A stretch of DNA of 64,000 nt from Peredibacter starrii (GTDB lineage Bacteria; Bdellovibrionota; Bacteriovoracia; Bacteriovoracales; Bacteriovoracaceae), in the NCBI RefSeq assembly GCF_034259205.1, contig NZ_CP139487.1, positions 62,001 to 126,000 of the forward strand. The letters run 5' to 3'. Position 1 is the stretch's first letter. Every line of letters begins with the position of its first letter. This document shows positions 46,656 to 58,163 of this stretch, piece after piece. Both the position numbers and the translations under genes were made by a program. The notes beneath the pieces were generated by a model, which saw nothing but the letters and a program-made list of their open reading frames with translations, was not told the DNA's origin and did not search any database.

Positions 46656-46665
46656 AACTCACCTA

Positions 46666-47205
46666 TTATTTTTTAGCACCTGTTTTACCGGCCTTACGGA
46701 TGATTGTCTCATCTGTGTACTTCAAGCCCTTCCCCTTATATGGTTCAGGCTCTCTGAAAGAGCGGACTTGAGCGGCAACGAAACCAACAAGTTCTTTATC
46801 GCAACCGTGGAATTCAATCACGTTCTTATTAACTTTAGCTTCAACACCTTTTGGGAGTTTGTAGTCAATAGAGTGAGAGTAACCAAGGTTAAGAGTTAGA
46901 GTGCTACCAGAAACAGCAGCCTTGTAACCTACACCGTTAAACTCAAGAGATTTTACGAAACCAGTTGTTACACCAGTTACCATGTTACCAAGGAGCGTTC
47001 TAGACATACCCCAAACAGCTTTAGCAGATGTAGTCTGGTTAGCTGGAAGTACGTTGATTGCTTTATCAGCTTTTTCAATTTTCACATCTTTGTGAAAAGT
47101 ATAAGAAAGCTGACCCTTAGGGCCTTTTACGTCAACGGTAAGACCGTTAACTTTAACTTCTACTTTATCAGGAATGCCTACCGGCTTTTTTCCAATACGT
47201 GACAT
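46666..47205 (-). CDS. rplF: 50S ribosomal protein L6
   Basis: 179 residues with MSRIGKKPVGIPDKVEV, two repeated L6 folds, and the REPEPYKGKGLKY motif near the end. It supports the factor-binding region near the sarcin-ricin loop. Confidence 0.97.
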   Translation of the reverse strand: MSRIGKKPVGIPDKVEVKVNGLTVDVKGPKGQLSYTFHKDVKIEKADKAINVLPANQTTSAKAVWGMSRTLLGNMVTGVTTGFVKSLEFNGVGYKAAVSGSTLTLNLGYSHSIDYKLPKGVEAKVNKNVIEFHGCDKELVGFVAAQVRSFREPEPYKGKGLKYTDETIIRKAGKTGAKK

Positions 47206-47217
47206 AAGTTGCTCCGA

Positions 47218-47601
47218 TTACCAAACGTTACAGATGATTTCGCCACCTAGTTTCAGAGAGGCTGCTTTGCGAGAAGAAATAATTCCCGCAGAAGTGGAAA
47301 CAATTGAAACACCAAGTCCTGATAGAACTCGAGGCATTTCAGTATAGCCTTTATAAACTCTTAATCCCGGTGATGAGATTCTTTTAAGACCAACGATAGC
47401 ACCTTCTTTAAGACCGATTTTGATCACGATTTCAGAAGGAGACTTAGCAGCGATCTTGAAAGACTTAATATAGCCTTCTTCTTTTAGAACGCGGCAAATG
47501 TTCGCTTTAATTTTGCTAGCAGGAAGCTCAAGCTTATCAAGGCCGGCTTTGTTAGCATTGCGAATTCTTGTTAACATATCTGCGATAGGATCTGTCATCA
47601 T
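47218..47601 (-). CDS. rpsH: 30S ribosomal protein S8
   Basis: 127 residues beginning MMTDPIADMLTRIRNA, with the C-terminal motif SAGIISSRKAASLKLGG. In E. coli it also represses the spc operon. Two Met codons lie at the start; either could be used. A GGGGA ribosome site lies upstream. Confidence 0.97.
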   Translation of the reverse strand: MMTDPIADMLTRIRNANKAGLDKLELPASKIKANICRVLKEEGYIKSFKIAAKSPSEIVIKIGLKEGAIVGLKRISSPGLRVYKGYTEMPRVLSGLGVSIVSTSAGIISSRKAASLKLGGEIICNVW

Positions 47602-47618
47602 AAATTATTTCCCCTTCC

Positions 47619-47924
47619 TTACCAGCTAGCTTTAGTCACACCAGGGATGAGACCATTGTTTGCTAGTTCACGGAATTTATTTCGGCTAAGTTTAAAATCA
47701 CGGAAAAATGCACGAGGTCTTCCAGTTAGTTCGCAACGGTTACGTACGCGATTTGGATTTCCATTACGTGGAATCTTCTGAAGTTTTGCACGAGCTGCAT
47801 CTCTTTCTTCATCAGAAAGTTTTGCATCTACTGCTTTTGCTCTAAGAGCAGCAGCCTTCGGGCCAAATCTCTTAGCTAGTTTTTCTCTTTTCTTATTTTT
47901 TACTACTGCGCTTAAACGTGCCAT
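47619..47924 (-). CDS. rpsN: 30S ribosomal protein S14, zinc-free form
   Basis: 101 residues with the long N-terminal helices and the [17 protein letters not shown] block. It lacks the CxxC pairs of the short zinc form, so it is the long C-minus type, while L36 here is the zinc form. It assists 30S head assembly. Confidence 0.97.
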   Translation of the reverse strand: MARLSAVVKNKKREKLAKRFGPKAAALRAKAVDAKLSDEERDAARAKLQKIPRNGNPNRVRNRCELTGRPRAFFRDFKLSRNKFRELANNGLIPGVTKASW

Positions 47925-47933
47925 AGTTCCCTC

Positions 47934-48476
47934 TTACTTCTCTCTGAAAGGCATGCCGAAAAGCTTAAGCATTTCGCGGCCTTCTTCGTTATTAGTAGCT
48001 GTCGTAACAAAGCTAATCCCCATACCACGGATCTTATCGATCTTGTCGTAGTCGATTTCTGGGAAAATGATTTGCTCTTTTAGCCCCATAGTATAGTTAC
48101 CTTTACCATCGAAGCCCTTCGGAGAAAGACCACGAAAGTCTTTTACGCGAGGGAGAGAAAGGTTGATCAAACGATCAAGGAACTCGTACATTTGCTCACC
48201 ACGAAGAGTAACGAATGCACCAAGAGCTTGGTCTTGACGAAGTTTGAATGAAGCAATTGATTTCTTAGCGCGAGCTACAACTGGTTTTTGACCAGTGATC
48301 GCTGCTAGGTCTGCAACAATGCTATCTACCATTTTGCCGTTTGAAACTGCATCACGAGTAACACAGTTAACGATGATTTTTTCTAGTTTTGGAATCTGAT
48401 GAACGTTCCCGTATTTGAACTTTTCATTCAGCTTCTTTTTAATCTCTGATTCATACAGAGCTTTTAAACGTGCCAT
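47934..48476 (-). CDS. rplE: 50S ribosomal protein L5
   Basis: 180 residues with [37 protein letters not shown] and the closing KLFGMPF. It binds 5S RNA and forms an inter-subunit bridge with S13. Confidence 0.97.
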   Translation of the reverse strand: MARLKALYESEIKKKLNEKFKYGNVHQIPKLEKIIVNCVTRDAVSNGKMVDSIVADLAAITGQKPVVARAKKSIASFKLRQDQALGAFVTLRGEQMYEFLDRLINLSLPRVKDFRGLSPKGFDGKGNYTMGLKEQIIFPEIDYDKIDKIRGMGISFVTTATNNEEGREMLKLFGMPFREK

Positions 48477-48491
48477 ATGTTTCCCTCAGAA

Positions 48492-48803
48492 TTACTTGAT
48501 TTCGGATTTGCTTTTGGCAGCAACTCTTACGTTTTTGCCAGCAACTTTTTTAACAGCTACTCTTGTTGGTTTTCCAGATTTTGGATCCAATAGAGCAACG
48601 TTACTGATATGGATGGCTTTTTCCATATCCACAATTCCGCCTTGTTGATTCTGTTGATTAGGCTTGATTGCTTTTTTAACTACGTTTACACCTTCAACGA
48701 CAACACGATTTGTCTTGAAGTTGATTGACTTGATCTTGCCCTGTTTGCCTTTATCTTTTCCGGCAAGGACTTGAACAGTGTCGTTCACTTTCAGCTTTTG
48801 CAT
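48492..48803 (-). CDS. rplX: 50S ribosomal protein L24
   Basis: 103 residues with the KOW motif VLAGKDKGKQGKIKSIN and IVDMEKAIHISNVAL. It initiates 50S assembly. Preceded by rplN with a 20-base gap. Confidence 0.97.
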   Translation of the reverse strand: MQKLKVNDTVQVLAGKDKGKQGKIKSINFKTNRVVVEGVNVVKKAIKPNQQNQQGGIVDMEKAIHISNVALLDPKSGKPTRVAVKKVAGKNVRVAAKSKSEIK

Positions 48804-48823
48804 TTTTTCTCCTTACACGCTGA

Positions 48824-49192
48824 TTAGAGCACTTCGTGAGCGAGTGAACAGATCTTTGCAAAGTTCTTGTTTCTTAACTCTCTCGCTACAGGCCCGAAAA
48901 TACGTGTACCTACTGGTTCATTATTTGCTGCAATAATAACCACGCTGTTTGTATCAAAATTAATATAAGAACCATCTTCGCGTCTTACTGGGTAAACAGT
49001 ACGAACGATTACGGCTTTTTTAACATCACCTTTCTTAACTTTACCGCCAGAAATTGCTTGCTGAACGGCTACGACGATAACGTCGCCAACTTGAGCGCTC
49101 ATATGCTTAGAACCGCCCAGTACTTTAATACACTGAACTGTTTTCGCGCCAGAGTTATCGGCCACGTCTAGGATCGATTGTTGCTGAATCAT
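48824..49192 (-). CDS. rplN: 50S ribosomal protein L14
   Basis: 122 residues opening [20 protein letters not shown], with the [18 protein letters not shown] signature. It forms inter-subunit bridges with 16S RNA. Confidence 0.98.
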   Translation of the reverse strand: MIQQQSILDVADNSGAKTVQCIKVLGGSKHMSAQVGDVIVVAVQQAISGGKVKKGDVKKAVIVRTVYPVRREDGSYINFDTNSVVIIAANNEPVGTRIFGPVARELRNKNFAKICSLAHEVL

Positions 49193-49202
49193 ATTTACTC
49201 CA

Positions 49203-49448
49203 CTACTTCGTGATCGAAACTAGTTCCCATCTCTTCAATTTAGAGTATGGCTTAGATTCGATGATTGTGACTGTTTGACCTACAGAAGCTTGCTCTTTTT
49301 CATCGTGAGCGTGGTACTTCTTAGATGTAGTCACGAACTTGTTGTACTTAGGGTGCATAGTTTTTCTTTCAACTTTAACAACGATTGTTTTCGATGTTTT
49401 GTCGCTTACAACTTCACCAATAAGTGTTCTTTTAAATGTTGTGCTCAT
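49203..49448 (-). CDS. rpsQ: 30S ribosomal protein S17
   Basis: 81 residues, an OB fold with [18 protein letters not shown] and [18 protein letters not shown]. It contacts 16S RNA during early 30S assembly. Confidence 0.97.
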   Translation of the reverse strand: MSTTFKRTLIGEVVSDKTSKTIVVKVERKTMHPKYNKFVTTSKKYHAHDEKEQASVGQTVTIIESKPYSKLKRWELVSITK

Positions 49449-49460
49449 TGTTCACCCGTC

Positions 49461-49649
49461 TTATTTTTTAGCGTTTTTGAAAGTTAAGAGACGGGCAATG
49501 TCTTTCTTAAGTTGTTTCACAACGTGTGGCTTATCAGAGCCAGTTGTAAACTTTGTGAACTTATTATTGAAAAGTTCTGACTTAAGAGTTGAAACCTTCT
49601 CGTTCAATTCTTTCGCGCTAAGTTTTGAAATTTCGCTGCTTTTTAACAT
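49461..49649 (-). CDS. rpmC: 50S ribosomal protein L29
   Basis: 62 residues, two helices ([19 protein letters not shown], then [14 protein letters not shown]), located near the exit tunnel where trigger factor docks. Order rplP-rpmC-rpsQ is standard. Confidence 0.96.
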   Translation of the reverse strand: MLKSSEISKLSAKELNEKVSTLKSELFNNKFTKFTTGSDKPHVVKQLKKDIARLLTFKNAKK

Positions 49650-49670
49650 AACTACCTCTACTAATCCAGT

Positions 49671-50117
49671 TTATTCCGCAGCATTAGTAGGGGCGTCAGC
49701 CGATACTAAGTCCGCTTTAGATACGATTTTCGTTCTAACTGGAAGTTTATACTTTGCTAGTCTAAGTGCTGCATCAGCAGTTGCTTTATCTACGCCACCG
49801 ATTTCGAAAAGAATACGGCCCGGCTTAACTACAGCAACCCACTCCTCTGGCGACCCTTTACCTTTACCCATACGTACTTCCGCTGGTTTTTTAGATAGGG
49901 ACTTATCAGGGAAGATTTTGATCCACATCTGACCGCCACGTTTTGTTTCACGAGAAATCGCGATACGAGCAGCTTCGATCTGACGGTTAGTAATGAATCC
50001 ACAAGTTGTAGCTTGAAGACCGAATTCACCGAAAGTGATTGTATTCCCTGAGTTTGCAGCGCCGGTCATACGACCTTTCTGCATCTTTCTATGTTTTACT
50101 CTTTTAGGACTTAACAT
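49671..50117 (-). CDS. rplP: 50S ribosomal protein L16
   Basis: 148 residues with [35 protein letters not shown] and [19 protein letters not shown]. The C-terminal tail is about ten residues longer than usual (ending APTNAAE). It lies near the peptidyl transferase centre. Confidence 0.97.
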   Translation of the reverse strand: MLSPKRVKHRKMQKGRMTGAANSGNTITFGEFGLQATTCGFITNRQIEAARIAISRETKRGGQMWIKIFPDKSLSKKPAEVRMGKGKGSPEEWVAVVKPGRILFEIGGVDKATADAALRLAKYKLPVRTKIVSKADLVSADAPTNAAE

Positions 50118-50138
50118 AATGTTACCTCTAAATAATTA

Positions 50139-50765
50139 CTATTTGTAAATTTCGCCCTTATAAACCCAAACTTTAACGCCGATGATACCGAACGTTGTTT
50201 TAGCCTGAGCAGTGTTGTAGTCGATGTCAGCACGTAGAGTGTGAAGAGGAACCTTCTTCTCTGCGTAACCTTCAGTACGAGCGATTTCCGCTCCACCTAG
50301 ACGACCAGCACACTTAATCTTGATACCTTTCACGCCTGAGCGGAAAGCTGAAGTCATTACTTTCTTCATAGCGCGACGGAAGGCTACACGCTTCTCAAGT
50401 TGTTGAGCGATGTTTTCAGCAATTAGTTTAGCTTCTGAATCCGGACGTTTTACTTCTGCAATGTTGAAAAACAAAGGGCAGTTTGTAATTTTTTTAAGGT
50501 CATTACGGATTTTTTCGATCCCTGTACCTTTTTTACCGATCGCAACACCTGGTTTAGCAGAGTAAACAGTTACTTTTACCTGGTCAGCTGTACGAGTGAT
50601 TTCAGTTTTAGCGATAGCAGCTTGTGAAAGCTCAGTATCGATATAGTTACGGATAGCTAGATCTTGTTGAAAGATATCCGCGTAGTTGTTTTTAACATAC
50701 CAGTTAGAGTGCCACGTTTTGATGTAGCCAAGTCTGAAACCGGTTGGATTAACCTTTTGTCCCAT
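50139..50765 (-). CDS. rpsC: 30S ribosomal protein S3
   Basis: 208 residues with MGQKVNPTGFRLGYIKTWHS, a KH domain (KPGVAIGKKGTGIEKIRND) and GAEIARTEGYAEKKVPLHTL. It sits at the mRNA entry of the 30S head. Confidence 0.98.
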   Translation of the reverse strand: MGQKVNPTGFRLGYIKTWHSNWYVKNNYADIFQQDLAIRNYIDTELSQAAIAKTEITRTADQVKVTVYSAKPGVAIGKKGTGIEKIRNDLKKITNCPLFFNIAEVKRPDSEAKLIAENIAQQLEKRVAFRRAMKKVMTSAFRSGVKGIKIKCAGRLGGAEIARTEGYAEKKVPLHTLRADIDYNTAQAKTTFGIIGVKVWVYKGEIYK

Positions 50766-50780
50766 TTAGTCTTCCCCTGA

Positions 50781-51113
50781 TTAAGCTTCTTTAAGAGCTA
50801 GAGTGATGTAACTTGATTTCTTGCTAATGCGATAAGCACGGCCTTGAGCACGTGGCATAATACGCTTAAGAGCAGGACCTTCATCAACTTTAACTGTCTC
50901 AATGATCAGATTATCTAAGTCATATTTCTTAGATTCTGCAGCGATAGCAAGACCGCTGTTGATAAGTTTAGTAACGACGATAGCAGTCTCTTTCTTTTCG
51001 CAGAAACGAAGGATCTTAAGAGCTTCCTCAACCTTCTTCTTGCGGATCAAGTCAACAACCTGTCTAACCTTACGAGCAGATGTTCCGACATTATTGTTTT
51101 TTACTGTAATCAT
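50781..51113 (-). CDS. rplV: 50S ribosomal protein L22
   Basis: 110 residues with SARKVRQVVDLIRKKKVEEA and the hairpin region ending in MPRAQGRAYRISKKSSYITL. Its long loop lines the exit tunnel. Confidence 0.97.
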   Translation of the reverse strand: MITVKNNNVGTSARKVRQVVDLIRKKKVEEALKILRFCEKKETAIVVTKLINSGLAIAAESKKYDLDNLIIETVKVDEGPALKRIMPRAQGRAYRISKKSSYITLALKEA

Positions 51114-51123
51114 AATTTACCTC

Positions 51124-51411
51124 TTACTTGTCGCCGCCGGCTTTCTTATCGCCAGCGCCGTGACCGTTGAAAGTACGAGTAAGAGCGAATTCGCCAAACT
51201 TGTGCCCAACCATGTTGTCAGTCACATATACTGGGATAAACTTTTTGCCGTTGTGAACAGCGAAAGTTAAACCAATGAAATCTGGTGTAATCGTTGAACG
51301 ACGTGACCAGGTCTTAATGACTGTATTACCCTTAGTATTTTTCTTGGCCTCAGCTGCTTTTTTGTAGAGGTAATTATCTACAAACGGACCTTTTTTAATT
51401 GAACGTGCCAT
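51124..51411 (-). CDS. rpsS: 30S ribosomal protein S19
   Basis: 95 residues with [34 protein letters not shown] and the [15 protein letters not shown] core. It works with S13 in the 30S head. Confidence 0.97.
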   Translation of the reverse strand: MARSIKKGPFVDNYLYKKAAEAKKNTKGNTVIKTWSRRSTITPDFIGLTFAVHNGKKFIPVYVTDNMVGHKFGEFALTRTFNGHGAGDKKAGGDK

Positions 51412-51423
51412 TATTTACCCCTA

Positions 51424-52248
51424 TTACTTTCTTCTCTTAACGATGAACTTGTTTGTACGCTTGTTCTTTCTCGTCTTAAAGCCACGAGTTGGAAGACCCC
51501 AAGGAGATACTGGGTGACGACCACCCGATGTACGACCTTCACCACCACCATGCGGGTGATCTACTGGGTTCATTACCACACCACGTACTGTAGGACGGAT
51601 ACCACGGTGACGGTTTGTACCGGCTTTACCAGTGTTCGCAAGTTCGTGCTCAATCTTACCAACTTGGCCGATTGTAGCTCTGCAGTTAGCAGGAACTTTA
51701 CGTAGCTCACCAGATGGAAGACGAAGAAGAGCGAAATCGCCTTCTTTGGCCATAAGTTGAGCGTATGCACCAGCTGAACGAGCCATCTGACCACCACGTT
51801 TAGGGTTAAGTTCAACGTTGTGAATAAGAGTACCCACTGGGATATCTTTAAGTAGTTTTGCGTTACCTGCTTTAATATCAGCGTTCTCAGAAGAGATGAT
51901 AACGTCGCCAACTTTTAGACCTACTGGAGCGATGATGTATGCTTTAACACCATCAGCGTAGACTACAAGAGCGATGTTACAAGTTCTGTTCGGATCGTGC
52001 TCGATCGTCTTAACAGTAGCTGGGATATCAAGCTTAGAACGTTTGAAATCAATCACACGGTACTTTTGCTTAACACCGCCGCCGTGGTGACGAACAGTGA
52101 TTACACCAGAAGAGTTACGACCGGCGTTCTTTTTAAGTGGAGCTAATAGAGATTTCTCTGGAGCTACACCTTTAGTAATATCTCCTGTCACAACCACTTT
52201 CTCGCGTTGAGAAGGGGTGATAGGACGGAATTTTTTTAAAGTTGCCAT
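51424..52248 (-). CDS. rplB: 50S ribosomal protein L2
   Basis: 274 residues with [19 protein letters not shown], the [19 protein letters not shown] region and the conserved [19 protein letters not shown] loop near the peptidyl transferase centre. Confidence 0.98.
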   Translation of the reverse strand: MATLKKFRPITPSQREKVVVTGDITKGVAPEKSLLAPLKKNAGRNSSGVITVRHHGGGVKQKYRVIDFKRSKLDIPATVKTIEHDPNRTCNIALVVYADGVKAYIIAPVGLKVGDVIISSENADIKAGNAKLLKDIPVGTLIHNVELNPKRGGQMARSAGAYAQLMAKEGDFALLRLPSGELRKVPANCRATIGQVGKIEHELANTGKAGTNRHRGIRPTVRGVVMNPVDHPHGGGEGRTSGGRHPVSPWGLPTRGFKTRKNKRTNKFIVKRRK

Positions 52249-52265
52249 ACTTTTAGCCTTTTACC

Positions 52266-52556
52266 TTAAATGCCTTTGAAGAATTCAATCTTCTGGCCGT
52301 CTTGGAGTTGAACATAAGCTTTTTTAGAAGCTGATGACTTTTTATAACCACGACCAGCACGCTTTGTCTTACCAGGAAGAACAGAAGTGCGGACGCTAAC
52401 AACCTTTACATCAAAGAACTTCTCAACAGCGCTCTTGATTTGGTTTTTGTTAGCTTTCGTGTTCACTACGAATGCGTAGCGATTGAAAGATTCAGTCTCT
52501 TTCGACGTTTTTTCAGTTAATAGTGGTTTAATTAATACGTTTTCTAAACCTAACAT
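52266..52556 (-). CDS. rplW: 50S ribosomal protein L23
   Basis: 96 residues with VLIKPLLTEKTSKETE, YAFVVNTKANKNQIKSAVE and FDVKVVSVRTSV, the exit-tunnel docking site for SRP and trigger factor. One base separates it from rplD. Confidence 0.97.
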   Translation of the reverse strand: MLGLENVLIKPLLTEKTSKETESFNRYAFVVNTKANKNQIKSAVEKFFDVKVVSVRTSVLPGKTKRAGRGYKKSSASKKAYVQLQDGQKIEFFKGI

Positions 52557-52557
52557 C

Positions 52558-53178
52558 TTACACCAGCCTTCCGATTAATTTTTCGAAAGCAGCTTTCTCA
52601 ATCACTAGGTTTTCGAATTTAACAGCTTCGTAAACGCTGAAACCGTCAACCGGAGCGTATTTTGCTTTCTCAAGGTTACTTACTGCGCGAGATACTTGTT
52701 CATTAACTTCAGCTGTAATTACTAGAGCTGGAAGAAGGTTTCTTGAAGAAAGAGCCTTGAACATATCTTTCGTCTTACCAGTAGATTCAAATTTTTCTAC
52801 GATATGAAGTTTTCCAGCCTGGTGTTTATCAGCAAGAACAGAAGAGATCGCTACAAGCATCATCTTCTTGTTTACTTTTTGCTCATAAGAACGAGGTTGT
52901 GGACCGAATACAGTACCGCCTCCAGGCATTAGAGGTGAACGAGTAGAACCCTGACGAGCGTTACCAGTACCTTTTTGCTTAAATGGCTTTTTACCGCCGC
53001 CTGAAACTAGAGCTTTAGTTTTAGTAGCAGCTGTACCTTGACGGCGACCAGCTAGAGTTGCTTTCACAACTTGGTGAACTACTGTTCCGTTGATTGCTTC
53101 AACAGAGAAATCAACGTTAGCTTTAAGTGAGCCAGACTTTTCGAATTTTGTATTTAATACGTTTAATTCAGTTGTCAT
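52558..53178 (-). CDS. rplD: 50S ribosomal protein L4
   Basis: 206 residues with TKALVSGGGKKPFKQKGTG and ARQGSTRSPLMPGGGTVFGP, the extended loop lining the tunnel. In E. coli L4 represses the S10 operon; whether that applies here is unknown. Confidence 0.97.
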   Translation of the reverse strand: MTTELNVLNTKFEKSGSLKANVDFSVEAINGTVVHQVVKATLAGRRQGTAATKTKALVSGGGKKPFKQKGTGNARQGSTRSPLMPGGGTVFGPQPRSYEQKVNKKMMLVAISSVLADKHQAGKLHIVEKFESTGKTKDMFKALSSRNLLPALVITAEVNEQVSRAVSNLEKAKYAPVDGFSVYEAVKFENLVIEKAAFEKLIGRLV

Positions 53179-53192
53179 AATTTATTTCCCCC

Positions 53193-53843
53193 TTACTTCT
53201 TCACGGCTTTCGCAACACGTACGAAACCATTCTTAGAACCAGGGATAGATCCTTTAAGGAGCATATAACCAGCCTCAAGGTTTACTTCAACTACCTGAAC
53301 GTTCTGAACAGTAGAAGTTTCAACACCTAGGTGACCTGGCATTTTCTTGTTAGCGAATACGCGTGCAGGAGTTGCACGACATCCGATTGAACCTGGACGA
53401 CGGTGGAAGTGTGAACCGTGAGCTGCTGGACCCCCTTGGAAGTTCCAACGCTTCATAACACCGGCAGTACCTTTACCTTTAGATGGACCAGTAACGTCTA
53501 CATATGTAGCAACTGGGAAAGCATCTAGAGAAGCTTCTTTTCCAAGAGCGTCTGCTGCAACTTCAGAAACTGAAATTTCAGAGAACTCAGAGAAGTTCTT
53601 TTCGATGTTTGCTTTCTTGAGGTGGCCTTTAACTGGAGAAGTGATAAGAGATTCACGCTTTTCGTTGTAAGCAACTTGATAAGCAGTGTAACCGTCTTTT
53701 TCTACAGTCTTGACTTGAGAAATAACGTTCGGAATTAGTTTAACTACAGTGACAGGAACGTGGTTACCGTTCTGATCAAAGATTCTGGTCATGCCAGCTT
53801 TAATTCCGTAAAAAGCAGGCAGACTAACTTTAGCGTCTGACAT
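53193..53843 (-). CDS. rplC: 50S ribosomal protein L3
   Basis: 216 residues with GIKAGMTRIFDQNGNHVPVT and WNFQGGPAAHGSHFHRRPGS, the loop near the peptidyl transferase centre. GGAGG lies before the ATG. An 89-base leader separates it from rpsJ, unusually long for this junction. Confidence 0.97.
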   Translation of the reverse strand: MSDAKVSLPAFYGIKAGMTRIFDQNGNHVPVTVVKLIPNVISQVKTVEKDGYTAYQVAYNEKRESLITSPVKGHLKKANIEKNFSEFSEISVSEVAADALGKEASLDAFPVATYVDVTGPSKGKGTAGVMKRWNFQGGPAAHGSHFHRRPGSIGCRATPARVFANKKMPGHLGVETSTVQNVQVVEVNLEAGYMLLKGSIPGSKNGFVRVAKAVKK

Positions 53844-53932
53844 TCGCCCTCCACAGCATCACCCTCTCTCAGGGATGCATTCATGGTTAATAATATGAAC
53901 TATCTACAAATAAAAAGCGTTTGAGCTTTATA

Positions 53933-54241
53933 CTAGTACTTGATTTCTACGTCAACACCAGCTGAAAGATCGAGCTTCATAAGGCTATCAACAGTCTGTT
54001 GAGTCGGCTCAACGATGTCGATTAGGCGCTTATGAGTACGCATTTCGAACTGCTCACGTGATTTTTTATCGATGTGAGGTGAACGAAGTACTGTATAGCG
54101 GTTGATTTCAGTAGGAAGAGGGATCGGTCCAGCGACACGTGCCCCAGTATTTTTAGCTGTTTGAACAATCTCTTGTACCGAAGCATCAAGAATATTGTAG
54201 TCATAAGCACGAAGCTTAATTCTCAGTTTATTAGTCTTCAT
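53933..54241 (-). CDS. rpsJ: 30S ribosomal protein S10 / NusE
   Basis: 102 residues with [37 protein letters not shown] and the [14 protein letters not shown] region. It is a 30S head protein that also works with NusB in antitermination. GGAG lies before the ATG. It heads the S10 segment, just past the tuf terminator. Confidence 0.98.
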   Translation of the reverse strand: MKTNKLRIKLRAYDYNILDASVQEIVQTAKNTGARVAGPIPLPTEINRYTVLRSPHIDKKSREQFEMRTHKRLIDIVEPTQQTVDSLMKLDLSAGVDVEIKY

Positions 54242-54278
54242 TAGATCTCCAAAAAAATTTTTGAGTCAAAATAGAAAA

Positions 54279-54305
54279 AGAATGGGCCTTTGTAAAGCCC
54301 ATTCT
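54279..54305 (-). terminator. Rho-independent terminator after tuf
   Basis: A nine-base-pair AGAATGGGC/GCCCATTCT stem with internal pairing in the loop is followed on the minus strand by TTTTTCTATTTTG, between tuf and rpsJ. Confidence 0.85.
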
Positions 54306-54322
54306 GTTATTTTTTTGACATA

Positions 54323-55513
54323 TTAAGCAAGAATATCAGAAACAGTACCGGCACCGATCGTACGACCACCCTCACGGATAGCGAAACGAAGACCCTTCTC
54401 CATAGCTACTGGAGCGATTAGCTCTACAGCGAAAGAAGTGTTATCGCCTGGCATAATCATCTCAACGCCATCGTTAAGAGTGATTGAACCAGTTACGTCT
54501 GTAGTTCTGAAGTAGAACTGAGGACGGTAACCTTTGAAGATTGGAGTGTGACGTCCACCTTCTTCTTTTGTAAGGATATAAACTTCGCAACGGAATTTAG
54601 CGTGAGGCTTAACCGTTCCTGGCTTAATCATACACTGACCACGTTCAACGTCTTCACGCTTCGTACCACGAAGAAGAAGACCAACGTTATCACCAGCACG
54701 ACCTTCATCAAGAAGTTTACGGAACATTTCAACACCAGTGATCGTAGATTTTTGAGCTTCTTTGATACCGATGATTTCGATCTCTTCGCCCACTTTCACG
54801 ATACCACGCTCTACACGGCCAGTTACTACTGTACCACGACCAGAGATTGAGAACACGTCCTCAACTGGCATAAGGAATGGCTTATCGATATCACGAGCTG
54901 GAGTCGGGATATATGAATCAACTTGATTCATAAGTTCGATGATTGCGTTTTTACCGATCGCTTCGTCACGGTCTTCAACAGCAGCAAGAGCAGAACCCTT
55001 AACTACAGGAATATCGTCACCAGGGAATTGGTACTTAGAAAGAAGCTCTCTGATCTCCATCTCTACTAGATCAAGAAGCTCTTTATCGTCTACTTGGTCA
55101 ACTTTGTTCATGAATACTACGATCGCAGGTACACCTACTTGACGAGCAAGAAGGATGTGCTCACGAGTCTGAGGCATAGGGCCGTCAGCTGCAGAACAAA
55201 CTAGAATAGCGCCGTCCATTTGAGCAGCACCAGTAATCATGTTTTTAACGTAGTCAGCGTGACCCGGACAATCTACGTGAGCGTAGTGACGGTTAGCTGT
55301 TGTATATTCAACGTGTGCAGTATTGATTGTAATACCACGAGCTTTTTCTTCAGGAGCTGAATCGATGTCAGCGTATGATTTAGCTGTACCACCGTAAACT
55401 TTTGCCATCGTCATTGTGATAGCAGCAGTTAGTGTTGTTTTACCGTGATCTACGTGACCGATAGTACCGATGTTTACGTGCGGCTTACTACGATCAAACT
55501 TTTCCTTAGCCAT
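54323..55513 (-). CDS. tuf: Elongation factor Tu
   Basis: 396 residues with the GTPase motifs [18 protein letters not shown] and NKVD, and domains 2 and 3 including the [11 protein letters not shown] and [21 protein letters not shown] stretches. It delivers aminoacyl-tRNA to the ribosome. It lies 11 bases after fusA; only one tuf copy is seen here. Confidence 0.98.
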   Translation of the reverse strand: MAKEKFDRSKPHVNIGTIGHVDHGKTTLTAAITMTMAKVYGGTAKSYADIDSAPEEKARGITINTAHVEYTTANRHYAHVDCPGHADYVKNMITGAAQMDGAILVCSAADGPMPQTREHILLARQVGVPAIVVFMNKVDQVDDKELLDLVEMEIRELLSKYQFPGDDIPVVKGSALAAVEDRDEAIGKNAIIELMNQVDSYIPTPARDIDKPFLMPVEDVFSISGRGTVVTGRVERGIVKVGEEIEIIGIKEAQKSTITGVEMFRKLLDEGRAGDNVGLLLRGTKREDVERGQCMIKPGTVKPHAKFRCEVYILTKEEGGRHTPIFKGYRPQFYFRTTDVTGSITLNDGVEMIMPGDNTSFAVELIAPVAMEKGLRFAIREGGRTIGAGTVSDILA

Positions 55514-55524
55514 GGGGCTCTCCC

Positions 55525-57609
55525 TTAAATGTAAATCCCGCGCTTCTGCAGGATTTCTTTTGCTTGGTTATGAGTTAGTGGTTCATATAATTTAAAAGTT
55601 AAAGTAAAGCTAGCACGTCCTTGGGTCTTAGAACGAAGCTGCGTACTGTAACCGAACATTTCTGATAGTGGCACTTCCGCCTTAAGCACATCTTTGTTGC
55701 TCTTAGGCTCAATACCCAGAATGCGTCCGCGCTTGGCGTTCACATCGGCGATAACATCACCGGCGTAATCGTTAGGCGTAGTAACCTCAAGGGCCATAAT
55801 TGGCTCCATGAGAACCAGACCGGCCTTTTGACAGGCCTCCTTAAATGCCATTGAAGCTGCGATAGTATATGCCACATCTGAACTTTCCGCCTCATTAAAT
55901 TCGACGGATTCTACAGTGGCCTTAATACCGATTAATGGGTAACCGGCCATCGCCCCACCAGGAGCAGAGTCCAAAATACCGCGTTTAACCGCTTCATATA
56001 TTTCTTCTGGAATAGATTTGTCTTTCTTCTTGAAATCCACTTTAAGCTCAAGGCTGCCCTCAAGAGGCTCCACATGGATAGTGGCCTGGCCAAACTGGTT
56101 TTTACCCGCAAGTTCGCGGCTAAAGGTATTAGAAGCCGTGGCCGTCCCGCTGATTGATTCGCGGTAAGACACCTGCGGGCTACCCTTGTTCACGCCGACC
56201 TTAAATTCCCGCTCAAGACGGTCAGTAATGATGTCGAGGTGAAGCTCGCCCATACCGAAGATCAGAAGCTGACCAGTTTCCTTGTTATTACGGTAGTTGA
56301 AAGAAGGGTCTTCCACTTTTAGGTAATCCAGGGTCTTTTGAAGCTTCTCTTCATCGGCCGTAGTCTTAGGTTCGATGGCGATAGAAATTACCGTCTCCGG
56401 AAACTCCATCAAATCGAAAATGATCGGCTTATGTTCAGCACACAGAGTTTGACCAGTGGTCGTGAACTTCAGGCCCGAAACGGCAACGATATCGCCGGCC
56501 GAAGCGGTTTCCATTTCAGTTCTCTTGTTCGCGTGCATTTGAAGAATTTTATTAATACGTTCTTTCTTCTTCTCAAGTGGATTGTACACCTGAGTACCGG
56601 CAGTCAACTCTCCAGAATAGATTCTGATGTAAGTGATCTGGCCCACGAATGGATCCGAAGAAATTTTGAATGCTAGAGCTGAGAAGAGTTCTTTCTCATC
56701 CGGCTTACGAGTAACGATTTTCTCGTAGTCCTTAGCATCGTGACCACTCACTTCACCTTTATCTAAAGGAGAAGGAAGGTATTTAACGACAGCGTCTAGA
56801 AGAGGCTGCACGCCTTTATTTTTAAATGCACTTCCACAAAGCACCGGAATGAATCCGTGTTTAATTGTGGCAGTACGAATAGCTGTTTCCATTGCTTCCG
56901 CTGAGATTTCAGCGCCACCAAGGTAGTCCTCAGCAAGCTTGTCATCATAATCAGCAAGTGCTTCCAGAAGTTCATCGCGATAAAGTTTTGCTTCATCGAG
57001 TTCAGAACCTTCAAGATCTGAAAGTACAAATTTTTCACCCAGGTCCGAACCGGCCCAAGTGTATTTTTTTAAAGTCAAAAGATCGATCATGCCCGTGAAA
57101 GTGTCTTCAACACCAACAGGCATTTGAATCGCAGCGGCCTTCTTACCAAGCTTCTCGCGTATTTCAGCGATACAGTTTAGGAAGTCAGCACCAACACGGT
57201 CCATTTTGTTTACGAAGGCAATTCGAGGGACATGATATTTATCTGCCTGGCCCCAAACTGTTTCTGATTGCGGCTCTACACCACTCACAGCATCGAATAC
57301 ACCAACAGCACCATCAAGCACACGAAGTGAACGCTCTACTTCAATCGTAAAGTCCACGTGGCCGGGAGTATCGATGATATTGATGACGGCATTGTTCCAC
57401 ATACAAGTCGTGGCGGCGGCAGTGATCGTGATACCACGTTCTTGCTCTTGCACCATCCAGTCCATCGTCGCAGTTCCTTCGTGAACTTCTCCGATCTTGT
57501 AGTTTTTGCCAGTATAGAAGAGGATTCTTTCAGTCGTTGTTGTCTTACCTGCATCGATGTGGGCCATGATGCCGATGTTACGTACTTTATGAATCTCTGT
57601 TGATTTCAT
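55525..57609 (-). CDS. fusA: Elongation factor G
   Basis: 694 residues, five domains. The GTPase part has [25 protein letters not shown] and [12 protein letters not shown]; the C-terminal part has the [10 protein letters not shown] loop and the [17 protein letters not shown] end. It translocates tRNA and mRNA. The start is preceded by GAGAGA, and a terminator-like hairpin stands about 27 bases upstream of the ATG. Confidence 0.98.
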   Translation of the reverse strand: MKSTEIHKVRNIGIMAHIDAGKTTTTERILFYTGKNYKIGEVHEGTATMDWMVQEQERGITITAAATTCMWNNAVINIIDTPGHVDFTIEVERSLRVLDGAVGVFDAVSGVEPQSETVWGQADKYHVPRIAFVNKMDRVGADFLNCIAEIREKLGKKAAAIQMPVGVEDTFTGMIDLLTLKKYTWAGSDLGEKFVLSDLEGSELDEAKLYRDELLEALADYDDKLAEDYLGGAEISAEAMETAIRTATIKHGFIPVLCGSAFKNKGVQPLLDAVVKYLPSPLDKGEVSGHDAKDYEKIVTRKPDEKELFSALAFKISSDPFVGQITYIRIYSGELTAGTQVYNPLEKKKERINKILQMHANKRTEMETASAGDIVAVSGLKFTTTGQTLCAEHKPIIFDLMEFPETVISIAIEPKTTADEEKLQKTLDYLKVEDPSFNYRNNKETGQLLIFGMGELHLDIITDRLEREFKVGVNKGSPQVSYRESISGTATASNTFSRELAGKNQFGQATIHVEPLEGSLELKVDFKKKDKSIPEEIYEAVKRGILDSAPGGAMAGYPLIGIKATVESVEFNEAESSDVAYTIAASMAFKEACQKAGLVLMEPIMALEVTTPNDYAGDVIADVNAKRGRILGIEPKSNKDVLKAEVPLSEMFGYSTQLRSKTQGRASFTLTFKLYEPLTHNQAKEILQKRGIYI

Positions 57610-57635
57610 TAGAAGCTATCTCTCGTAGAAAAAAA

Positions 57636-57661
57636 AAGGGCCGCCTTGGTAGACGGCCCTT
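57636..57661 (-). terminator. Rho-independent terminator between rpsG and fusA
   Basis: An eight-base-pair AAGGGCCG/CGGCCCTT stem with a ten-base loop is followed on the minus strand by nine T, just upstream of fusA. It is strong-looking although it lies inside the str gene cluster. Confidence 0.82.
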
Positions 57662-57680
57662 CTTAAAATTTCGAATTAGA

Positions 57681-58163
<483 letters not shown>

